Shown: positions 1 through 5,732 of the stretch, piece after piece
How positions within the stretch are numbered: the first letter of the stretch is position 1
Layout of the letters: each line of letters starts with the position of its first letter
From: Spirochaetales bacterium
GTDB lineage: Bacteria > Spirochaetota > Spirochaetia > JAGLYY01
Direction of reading: 5' to 3'
NCBI GenBank assembly: GCA_023131935.1
Contig: JAGLYY010000429.1
Coordinates: forward strand, 1 to 6,591
Length of the DNA: 6,591 nucleotides
The notes under the pieces: model-generated
Databases searched by the model: none
Told to the model about the DNA's origin: nothing
Seen by the model: only the letters and a program-made list of their open reading frames with translations
Made by a program: the position numbers and the translations under genes

Positions 1-8
1 ATAGAGCA

Positions 9-67
9 ATTCTCATTTTGACATGACTCATGATACAGCTGGATAGAATTAGATAGATAATGAGAAT
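9..67. repeat. 9-bp perfect inverted repeat with 41-nt spacer
   Basis: ATTCTCATT at 9-17 is exactly complementary, in inverted orientation, to AATGAGAAT at 59-67. The pairing does not extend outward (A8 and A68 do not pair) and the first inward position (T18/T58) is also a mismatch. It could be a regulator site pair, the edge of a decayed mobile element, or chance in A+T-rich DNA. No transposase sequence is seen next to it. Confidence 0.3.
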
Positions 68-104
68 AGCCAAATCAGTAAGCCTGATTTATTACCGGTT
101 TGTA

Positions 105-136
105 GCGAAACCTTCAATTTTTCTGGAGGTTTTCGC
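105..136. repeat. Imperfect hairpin
   Basis: GCGAAACCT (105-113) can pair with AGGTTTTCGC (127-136) with one bulged base, leaving a T-rich loop of 13 nt. No U-tract follows the 3' arm on the plus strand, so it is not a typical intrinsic terminator. It may be the relic of a small palindromic element or an RNA stem in the leader of a lost gene. Confidence 0.3.
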
Positions 137-174
137 GGGAACCGATCGAAGCAAACAAGTCAAATAGGCTATAA

Positions 175-321
175 TCAGAACTGCTGAAAACAATAGTGTT
201 GGTCCTGGTATGAAATATGGAGAATAATGTCAGGTGAAAGGCCGCCCAGCCATTCCGGGATATTCTCTATACCGATGATTGCACCTTCATTTACTGCACT
301 ATGTAAGAGACAGGTTTTTTT
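175..321 (-). pseudogene. Possible gene remnant, C-terminal fragment, unrecognised
   Basis: On the minus strand an open frame runs from a stop at about 324-322 down to a TGA at 177-175. It has no usable start codon near its upstream end. The translation is protein-like rather than random: a stretch reading GAIIGIENIPEWLGGL is followed by PDIILHISYQDQHY and a short tail. It looks like the C-terminal end of a degraded protein whose upstream part is missing, because the frame is closed by stops in the A+T-rich promoter region to its right. I do not recognise the family. Composition-biased non-coding DNA is a real alternative. Confidence 0.22.
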
Positions 322-349
322 TAACTATTTTATACAACTGGTATATAAT
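321..349 (+). promoter_or_regulatory. Sigma70-like promoter of the AAA_14 remnant
   Basis: A perfect -10 hexamer TATAAT (344-349) is preceded, at a 17-nt spacer, by TTAACT (321-326), which matches the -35 consensus at four of six positions. The surrounding DNA is A+T-rich. It points straight at the AAA_14 ATPase remnant, whose frame opens at 352. The transcript would start near 356, so this was probably the native promoter of that gene or of what replaced its 5' end. Confidence 0.5.
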
Positions 350-351
350 AG

Positions 352-674
352 TTATTTATAATAATCAGAAGAGAAATCTGGGATCGACTGGTCCGGGATT
401 TTCACAGACCGGAAATTTCTATTCTTCCTGGTCCAAGACAAACAGGGAAGACATTTCTGATAAACAGGCTTAAGGAATATGCACTGGAACAGGAGTTAAG
501 AGTAAACTTCAGGAAATGAGAGTACCTGCCCCGATGAAGTTATTTATAAAACATTATCCGGAAACGACAGGAGGTATAGTGTTTAACGAAAACATCGAAG
601 GAGAGATTGAAGAATCCGGGAAAAAGATAAAGTTTCTTCATTTCAGCAAAGTGCCCGATATAATGGATATATAA
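352..674 (+). pseudogene. AAA_14/DUF4143-type ATPase, internally deleted
   Basis: Two frames together make the two ends of one protein. The frame at 352-519 reads IWDRLVRDFHRPEISIL and then GPRQTGKT (430-453), followed by FLINRLKEYALE. This is the N-terminus and Walker A of AAA_14 ATPases, which normally show GPRQxGKT at this place. The second frame (about 492-674) reads VKSKLQEMRVPAP, then MKLFIKHYPETTGGIVFN and EGEIEESGKKIKFLHFSK before its stop. This resembles the end of the DUF4143 C-terminal domain (EVKS motif, then a conserved strand region). Full-length members are about 400 residues; here roughly 105 codons survive, so the Walker B, sensor and most of the C-terminal domain are gone and the frame changes near 487-495. 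The N-terminal frame has no ATG, only ATA/ATC codons behind the promoter. The C-terminal piece could still be translated from ATG 516 or 534 as about 46-52 residues, but it lacks a well-spaced ribosome binding site. These ATPases are often accessory genes of unclear role. Confidence 0.75.
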
Positions 675-754
675 CAATGATGGAGAAAAAATCACACCGC
701 CCCCGCATACTGATGGGGGAATCCACCAATATATCTCTTTAAAAACAGCTTGTC

Positions 755-777
755 TTTCACCTATACTTATTGTGAAA
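755..777. repeat. Inverted repeat at the 5' end of the SARP remnant
   Basis: TTTCAC (755-760) and GTGAAA (772-777) are perfectly complementary across an 11-nt loop, ending just before the GTG/ATG start codons at 779 and 782. A -10-like TATACT lies in the loop (762-767) with only a poor TTAAAA (739-744) as -35. It may have been an operator or RNA stem controlling the regulator gene; the short arms make chance possible. Confidence 0.25.
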
Positions 778-778
778 A

Positions 779-1034
779 GTGATGATCGATTACCCGGATG
801 AACTAAATATGCATCTGTTCGGTGCCCCGCGTCTCGTGCAAACAGGCCGGGAGGTACACCTCCGCCGCCGAAAGATGTATGGGCTCCTGGCCTACCTGGC
901 TTTCGAAAAGCGCCAATTCCACCGGGTAGGAGTTCCACTGCAGCTGGAGTACATCCGGAAAGCCCTCGAAAAACAAGGGTGAGGGAAAACAGGTTGTTTT
1001 AACTGAAAATTACACGGCAGCAGACAGGCTCTGA
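779..1034 (+). pseudogene. SARP/BTAD-type transcriptional regulator, N-terminal remnant, frameshifted
   Basis: From GTG 779 or ATG 782 the translation contains MHLFGAPRLVQTGREVHL followed by RRRKMYGLLAYLAFEKR. This is the start of the winged-helix DNA-binding domain of SARP/AfsR/BTAD-type activators, where a strand 'hhLFGxPxh', a conserved RRK and 'ALLAYLA' are typical. After FHR (about residue 49) the expected section of roughly 20 residues, with the usual WP and RxxLR positions, is replaced by a short unmatched stretch, and the family pattern returns as YIRKALEKQG. That frame ends at TGA 980-982. The next frame (981-1034) continues the same homology as EGKQVVLTENYTAADRL, matching the 'LLxTENxTV' part of these proteins, and then stops. 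Family members are several hundred residues or more, so the BTAD/TPR or ATPase part is missing. It was probably a DNA-binding transcription activator and is now dead. Confidence 0.65.
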
Positions 1035-1096
1035 ATTCAACCTTTCAGGGCAGTTTGCGTCACATCGGACGCCTTAAGCTCAACCTCCCTCAATCT

Positions 1097-1238
1097 TTAT
1101 TTCAACCTTGCAGAAAATAATTCCCCCAGAGCTGACATGAATTCATCGAGCTGCAATTCAGGCCGATAGTAGGAGCTTTCCCCTTTGGAGTTGGTCGAGC
1201 ATCTCCCTTTCTGTTGGTATTTTCCTGATATCTTCCAT
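1097..1238 (-). pseudogene. Possible small protein gene broken by a one-base frame change
   Basis: On the minus strand an ATG (1238-1236) preceded closely by AGGAAA begins MEDIRKIPTEREMLDQLQRG, running in-frame to an early TGA after about 26 residues. Switching frame by +1 at the run of four G in the middle gives ESSYYRPELQLDEFMSALG and then ELFSARLK before TAA (1099-1097). The joined product would be about 46 residues, charged and helical-looking. The 142-nt span is one base more than a multiple of three, as expected for a single inserted base in a homopolymer. I do not recognise the family. It may be a real small gene with a mutation or sequencing error at the G run, or a coincidence of two short open frames. 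Confidence 0.35.
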
Positions 1239-1428
1239 TTTCCTGAACAAGAAAATAACATATTTTAGGAAAAATAGCAACAATTTCTCATACAGCTCTA
1301 ATTACAGATATGATTGATTGGTGATAGCGAATTGTCAATGTTGCTTTATCAAGATCAAATCTCATCAATAGAGTATATACATTATTGCTAAAAACATAAT
1401 TTTAATACGCAATATGCGCATAAAATGC
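1239..1428. other. A+T-rich non-coding stretch upstream of rloA
   Basis: No convincing gene is visible. A 25-codon minus-strand frame at 1288-1365 starts with ATG and reads plausibly (MRFDLDKATLTIRYH...), but it is too short to call. The stretch is richer in A and T than the flanking DNA, as is common just upstream of acquired defence operons. An imperfect palindrome lies at 1406-1420 (TACGCA, ATA, TGCGCA; five of six arm positions pair). Confidence 0.4.
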
Positions 1429-1457
1429 TTGATTTTTTAAATACTTAGTACTATTCT
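1429..1457 (+). promoter_or_regulatory. Candidate promoter of the rloA-rloB operon
   Basis: TTGATT (1429-1434) and TATTCT (1452-1457) are separated by 17 nt and each match the sigma70 consensus at four of six positions. The candidate start of transcription near 1464 leaves a leader of about 37 nt ahead of the rloA start. A short perfect palindrome, CGTA-T-TACG (1471-1479), sits just downstream where a repressor could block transcription. The assignment rests on spacing and location only. Confidence 0.35.
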
Positions 1458-1488
1458 TTATGTTAAATAGCGTATTACGTATACAGGC

Positions 1489-1493
1489 AGGAG
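1489..1493 (+). promoter_or_regulatory. Ribosome binding site of rloA
   Basis: AGGAG (1489-1493) lies seven bases before ATG 1501, a strong Shine-Dalgarno at ideal spacing. It fixes the start of rloA, and the protein starts with the family-typical N-terminus. Confidence 0.75.
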
Positions 1494-1500
1494 ATAAGCG

Positions 1501-2862
1501 ATGCTAATACAGTTTTCTGCAACAAATTTCTTATCTTTCAAAGACGAAATGCTTCTTAACCTGATTCCGGTTAAGAGTCGCACAATGAAGGATCACATTA
1601 TTTCTGATGATGAGGGAAAACGAACCGACGTTCTTCCAATAGCCACGATCTTTGGGGCCAATGCCAGTGGGAAAACAAATCTTGTCAATGCAATGGCATA
1701 TGCTCAAAAACTGATCTTACAGGGAACTCGCTCTGATAACGCTACAGGGGTTACTCCGTTCCTGCTTGATACTGAAAATGAGAACGCTCCAACCCGATTC
1801 GAGTTTGTTTTCAAACATAAGGGAATACTGTATACCTATGGATTCTTGCTTTCAAACAGAATAATCCACGAAGAGTGGCTCTTCGCGCGGTATACAACTC
1901 AGGAATCCCGTGTGTTTGAGAGGAAAAGTAATGAGAAACGAACGATTGTTGAACCGGGACCTCGTTTGATAGCAGAAACAAAAGGATCACAGTTTATAGA
2001 TTTTATTGCTCAAGGGACTCGACCGAATCAACTCTTTCTTACTGAAGCCAACGAAAAAAATATTTCACTCCTAAAGCCTGTCTTTCATTGGTTCCAGGAA
2101 CACCTGCATATTATCAGGCCAAACTCACAATATCGTGCTCTGGCTCTCAGGGCACATAAGGATAAAGATTTTATCAATTTTCTTTCACACTTCCTAAGCC
2201 TTGCCGATACTGGGATTCAGAACATTCAATGTGAGAGCGAGCCTTTCAATGCTGAAAAGCATCTGGTGGAATTTCCTGAGAAACTACGAACACAAATTCT
2301 GGAAGATTTGGAAGCAGAGCGCTTTAAACAATTATTTCTCCAAACACCCAGAGAAATTACTACAATTTGTCGAGAGAACCAAGAAGGGAAAATATCAACG
2401 AAATTTCTTCGACTAAAAACAGAACACTTGAAATCTGATGGATCTACTATCGCCTTTCGCTCTTCCGCTGAATCAGACGGAACCCGGCGATTGATAGACT
2501 TAGCCCCAATGTTGCAGGATATCTGGGAAAGAGATCGAGTATTCGTTATTGATGAACTCGACCGAAGTTTACACACACATCTTTCACGGCTTTTCATTCA
2601 AGCCTGTATTGCCGGTGTAATCAATAAAAAGGCGCGAGGTCAGTTCATTATGACCACGCATGACACAAATCTACTTGACCGAAACTTACTGAGAAGAGAT
2701 GAGATCTGGTTTATGGAGAGAGACAAAGCTGGAGCAAGTCATTTGACAAGCCTTGCAGAATATAAAGTAAGTGATGGTTTGAATTATGAAAACGGATACC
2801 TAAACGGGCGCTTTGGAGCTATCCCATTCATAGGTAGTATCGATGACCTTATGAAGGAATGA
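1501..2862 (+). CDS. rloA: RloA/AbiLi-type AAA15 ATPase (antiphage defence)
   Basis: This 453-residue protein is a full-length ABC-type ATPase of the AAA15/RloA group, an intracellular sensor ATPase in abortive-infection systems such as AbiL and PARIS. The N-terminus has the family's first strand (IQFSATNFLSFKDE). Walker A is GANASGKT (52-59). The signature-like SDGTRRLIDLAP is at 325-336, Walker B VFVIDELDRSLH at 347-358 (D351, E352), and an H-loop MTTHD at 384-388 (H387). The tail carries YLNGRFGAIPF (433-443), typical of this group. The region between Walker A and the signature (about 100-310) is the variable, probably helical insert. No catalytic residue is missing and length is normal. 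A strong ribosome binding site supports the start. The gene is followed after 16 bases by rloB, so the two are one operon. By family knowledge the ATPase binds and restrains a Toprim-fold partner until infection; here that partner is truncated. It could also be named an AAA-family ATP-binding protein of unspecified function. Confidence 0.9.
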   Translation: MLIQFSATNFLSFKDEMLLNLIPVKSRTMKDHIISDDEGKRTDVLPIATIFGANASGKTNLVNAMAYAQKLILQGTRSDNATGVTPFLLDTENENAPTRFEFVFKHKGILYTYGFLLSNRIIHEEWLFARYTTQESRVFERKSNEKRTIVEPGPRLIAETKGSQFIDFIAQGTRPNQLFLTEANEKNISLLKPVFHWFQEHLHIIRPNSQYRALALRAHKDKDFINFLSHFLSLADTGIQNIQCESEPFNAEKHLVEFPEKLRTQILEDLEAERFKQLFLQTPREITTICRENQEGKISTKFLRLKTEHLKSDGSTIAFRSSAESDGTRRLIDLAPMLQDIWERDRVFVIDELDRSLHTHLSRLFIQACIAGVINKKARGQFIMTTHDTNLLDRNLLRRDEIWFMERDKAGASHLTSLAEYKVSDGLNYENGYLNGRFGAIPFIGSIDDLMKE

Positions 2863-2878
2863 GAAAAGGAATAAATTC

Positions 2879-3298
2879 ATGGGATTAACATCACGTCAGA
2901 AACGCCCACTGAATCACGAAATACGTCATCTGAGAGATACGCGTATTATTGTTATTGCTGGCGTTCAACTTCTTGCTGATGTTTGTTCAAAAGCTATTAA
3001 TCGTCGAAGACAGAAGATCAGTTTGGCTATTAGTAACCCTTCTTTTGAATTTTGGCTTTATCTTCATCTGTGCGAATGGACAGATAGTCGAGTAACCAGT
3101 GGAGATATCGAACAAGCGCTGCGTGAACAGCTTGGTTCATATAATAAGGCAAATCTGGATATTGATCTTTTCGAACATGGTGTTGATATTGCTGTTATTC
3201 GAGCTAAACACCTTAATATTGGATCAGATAGCCGATGGCCACCTAATCCAGGAACCCATGTATATCGCGTGGTAGAAGCTATTCGGGAATTGCAGTAA
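2879..3298 (+). CDS. rloB: RloB/AbiLii-like protein lacking its Toprim core (truncated effector)
   Basis: The 139 residues match the two ends of RloB-like proteins (PF13707 type), the effector partner of RloA/AbiLi. The N-terminus has the basic leader and HLRDTRIIVIA (17-27), which in the family runs directly into an EGxxTE motif carrying the catalytic Glu. Here the next residues are GVQLLADVCSKA (28-39), which belong after the family's DxDRW motif. The C-terminal half is well preserved: LAISNPSFEFWLYLHL (49-64), then a variable region and the PPNPGTHVYRVVEAI end (121-135). Family members are about 200-220 residues, so roughly 70-80 residues holding the Glu and the Asp pair are missing with the frame kept. 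Start and ribosome binding site (AAGGA, 2866-2870, eight bases before ATG) are normal. The product is probably not an active nuclease, though it could still bind RloA. I judge it a deletion derivative, either a pseudogene or a regulatory remnant. Confidence 0.75.
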   Translation: MGLTSRQKRPLNHEIRHLRDTRIIVIAGVQLLADVCSKAINRRRQKISLAISNPSFEFWLYLHLCEWTDSRVTSGDIEQALREQLGSYNKANLDIDLFEHGVDIAVIRAKHLNIGSDSRWPPNPGTHVYRVVEAIRELQ

Positions 3299-3613
3299 AT
3301 GAAGAAAACCCAACTCTTTATCTGAATGTAGAAATCTAAATAAACAGAATCCACTTCCCTATGCTACTGGCGGTATCCTGCAGATTCAACGTGGAATAAT
3401 AGATCACCTTAACCGAGCTGAATCATTCTTTCTGCACAAGTTTCTTAGACGAAAATGAACTCCCGGGTAATAAGCTAAGACCTTGTGATCCGCTTGGCTT
3501 CCGTGCATTTCTGACGGCCTGGGGTACTCAGGGAGCCTACATATACAGCTTATCGGCTTAACAGGTAAATTCTACCGGCAACTGATAAACATATTGCACC
3601 GAAGGATTCGCCA
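3299..3613. other. Intergenic stretch between convergent operons
   Basis: No gene can be supported here. Two short plus-strand open frames look slightly protein-like: one around 3335-3458 containing PLPYATGGILQIQRGIIDHL, and one around 3403-3561 ending DPLGFRAFLTAWGTQGAYIY before a stop. They are in different frames, lack starts and are unrecognised, so they may be gene debris. On the minus strand an ATG overlaps the ATPase stop (TGATG at 3616-3612) and gives only 18 codons. I see no strong hairpin with a T-tract, so no intrinsic terminator is called for either operon; a weak stem at 3600-3610 (CGAA-GGA-TTCG) lacks a T-run. Confidence 0.4.
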
Positions 3614-5722
3614 TCACAGTTCCAGGCTTTTAAATCTAACTCCTTCTTTACTGCCTGCCGCCAGGAACAGGTCCCGTATGTTATCATCCATAGTAAAGTA
3701 AAATACTTGCCAATTATTTTTCACCAGGGACAGGACCTGTTTGATCAGATTTTCCCGGCGGCTCCAGTCGGAATGCTGGAAGGCATCATCCAGGATCAGG
3801 AAGGCCTGCTCCCCTTTCAAACCGATGGAGGCGAAACCGATTCTCAAGGCCAGACAGATCTGTTCACTGACTCCCGTACTCATACTAGAGAGGGGGTAGT
3901 TTTCTTCATCCCGGCTGGAGAGATACAATTCGTCACCTTCAAGATTGATCCGGTTGTATCGTCCGGTAATGGCATAAAGGGGTTCGGTTAGGTCCCGGTT
4001 CTGGAGACCTTTCTGAATCCGGTCGGTTTCCTGGCGGCGGAACTCCTGCAGAACTGTGTAGACCTGTATTTTCCCCAGGATTTCGGCAGTGATTTTCCTG
4101 TATTCTGAAGCAGTCTCAGCTCTCTTCTGCTGGAGGACTGTCAGCAAATCTTCCCAACTTTCGGTGCTGCTTGATTTCGTTTCCTGAGCTACCCGGGATT
4201 TGAGATTATCCAGTTTCTTTTTTTCCTCATCCAGTTTGTCCTGGATTTTCTGCATTTCCGTTTCCAGGCCGGCATATTCTGCGGAATCCCATTTAAGGCC
4301 GGGATCTTCTTTTATCAACTGGTCTTGCGGTATGTTCAGGGCGACAAATTTCTTTTCAGTACTGATAATTTCATTTTCCAGAGAAATCCGGCTGCTTTTC
4401 AGCTTGTCCACTTCTTTTTCCCAATCGGCAGGTGTAAGATCAGCGTTACCATATTTTTCTAAGGCAGTGGAAATACTGCTTTCAACTTTTTCTACATCCC
4501 TGCTCAGGATTTCCAGGTCCTTTCGTAGCTGCCCGGCCTGGATGTGAGCTTCCTTCAGAACATCCTGCTGGTTTTGAATTGACGCCCGGTCTGTTAGGAG
4601 TTTGCCGAACCTTTTCCTGAACTCAACCTTGATTTTTTCCAGTTCCGCATTGTCTCCCCCCGCTTCCGCTCTGCGCCGGGAGCGAACAGAGAGGTGGAGC
4701 CCGAAAAAAAGAAAAGCCAGCATCGCCCCGATGCCCAGCCCCCATTTCTGATCGATAAATCCTGATATAACGGCACCGGAAAAAAAGATAACAGCCAGTA
4801 TCAGGAAGATCGGATTAGTTCTCCGGGCCTGCTGTCTGTTCATGATCTCCTGGTAGTTAGTCAGGACTTTTTCAACCCAGGTGTAATCCACGCTGGATGA
4901 TTCCAGTTCCTCCAGCTTTTTTTCCTTTTTTAACCGGTTGTCATTTCTTTCCTTGAAAATAGCTATCTCTTTTTCGATATCCGTGCATTTTCCCTCATCG
5001 GGAAGTTTTATTACCTGGTCCTTCAGCCTGTTCAGCTTTTCCCGCAGCTGAAAAGCGTAATACCGCCTGGCCTCTTTCAATTCACCATGCTTTGTCTCCA
5101 AACGGTTCCTTTCCTGCTGTAGAGCATTTATGGTTCCCGTAGTGTAACCCTGGTTGACTTCTTTCAGCAGGTTGTCCAATTGCTGGAGGTTATCTCTCGC
5201 TGTCTTGTGGTTTCTTATTTCTCCCTGATTTCTACCATCGATTATCTGATCTTCGATAGAAGCATTTTGAATGGTAGTGGAGATATTTTTCTCAATCTTA
5301 TCCAGAATCCCTTCGCCGGAAAGATAATCTTTAAGAATACTTTTACTGATCCCTCCTGATTCTTCCGAAAGGCTGGTATTGCCTGCCCGGACAACAAGTA
5401 AGCGGGACAGATCCTGCGGCAGAGCCCTATTACTTTCCTGCCAGTAATCTTCCAGTTTTCGGCTTGTTTTGGTGAAGGTTACCGATTTTTTTTCCAGGCC
5501 GGAAACTGTTATTGTACCGGTATAATCCCATTTTTTTAAGCTCCACTTTGCCGGAGAGCCCCGGCCGGTCTTGAAAAGGAGGTTGATTAATGTTTCCACT
5601 ATATATGTTTTACCGGTCTCATTTTTCCCATAGATCAGATTCAAGTCCCCAGGCTCGAGTTCAAAATCTTCCTTTAACGGGCCATATCTGTTCACTTTTA
5701 TCCTGTTAATTCTTACAGCCAC
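3614..5722 (-). CDS. YhaN/Rad50-like coiled-coil ATPase with membrane hairpin
   Basis: The 702-residue protein is an SMC/Rad50-type ATPase related to the YhaN (AAA_27) group, the partner of an Mre11-like phosphoesterase. Walker A is GKNETGKT (32-39). Coiled-coil arms run about 170-300 and 350-570, rich in E, K, L and Q. Between them lie two hydrophobic segments (about 303-323 and 327-346) followed by basic SVRSRRR, so the hinge is a membrane hairpin and no CxxC zinc hook is present. The C-terminal lobe has the signature LSSMSTGVSEQ (611-621), Walker B FLILDD (641-646) and a D-loop at about 651-652. The position of the H-loop reads YFTMDD (675-680), without the usual His. The start is a GTG; GAGGTGA (5726-5732) precedes it and overlaps the stop of the upstream gene, so the two are translationally coupled. 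The protein likely organises DNA ends or damage near the membrane for its phosphoesterase partner. A role in cell-wall or envelope-linked DNA processing is speculation. Confidence 0.82.
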   Translation of the reverse strand: MAVRINRIKVNRYGPLKEDFELEPGDLNLIYGKNETGKTYIVETLINLLFKTGRGSPAKWSLKKWDYTGTITVSGLEKKSVTFTKTSRKLEDYWQESNRALPQDLSRLLVVRAGNTSLSEESGGISKSILKDYLSGEGILDKIEKNISTTIQNASIEDQIIDGRNQGEIRNHKTARDNLQQLDNLLKEVNQGYTTGTINALQQERNRLETKHGELKEARRYYAFQLREKLNRLKDQVIKLPDEGKCTDIEKEIAIFKERNDNRLKKEKKLEELESSSVDYTWVEKVLTNYQEIMNRQQARRTNPIFLILAVIFFSGAVISGFIDQKWGLGIGAMLAFLFFGLHLSVRSRRRAEAGGDNAELEKIKVEFRKRFGKLLTDRASIQNQQDVLKEAHIQAGQLRKDLEILSRDVEKVESSISTALEKYGNADLTPADWEKEVDKLKSSRISLENEIISTEKKFVALNIPQDQLIKEDPGLKWDSAEYAGLETEMQKIQDKLDEEKKKLDNLKSRVAQETKSSSTESWEDLLTVLQQKRAETASEYRKITAEILGKIQVYTVLQEFRRQETDRIQKGLQNRDLTEPLYAITGRYNRINLEGDELYLSSRDEENYPLSSMSTGVSEQICLALRIGFASIGLKGEQAFLILDDAFQHSDWSRRENLIKQVLSLVKNNWQVFYFTMDDNIRDLFLAAGSKEGVRFKSLEL

Positions 5723-5725
5723 AAA

Positions 5726-5732
5726 TCACCTC
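5726..5732 (-). promoter_or_regulatory. Ribosome binding site overlapping the upstream stop codon
   Basis: The sequence GAGGTGA on the minus strand shares bases with the phosphoesterase TGA stop (5733-5731) and stands three bases before the GTG start of the ATPase gene. This arrangement is typical of translational coupling and supports the GTG as the true start, giving stoichiometric expression of the two subunits. Confidence 0.7.

Noticed and set aside
303..313. Ten-base match (TAAGAGACAG) to the Tn5 mosaic end used in sequencing adaptors
   Set aside because: Too short; the rest of the 19-bp end does not match, and no transposase or junction is visible. Chance is sufficient.
279..473. 64-codon plus-strand open frame
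   Set aside because: It overlaps the AAA_14 remnant in another frame, runs through the promoter, and its translation is not protein-like; the Walker A frame explains the DNA better.
540..938. 132-codon minus-strand open frame
   Set aside because: It lies antisense to the AAA_14 end and the SARP start; its Gly/Pro-rich, low-complexity translation is a shadow.
2226..2597. 123-codon minus-strand open frame inside rloA
   Set aside because: Antisense shadow of a conserved ATPase gene, Ser/Arg-rich with no family pattern.
3516..3540. Possible terminator hairpin (CCTG...CAGG within GGCC...GAGCC)
   Set aside because: The stem is only about four to seven pairs with a bulge, and no T-tract follows on either strand.
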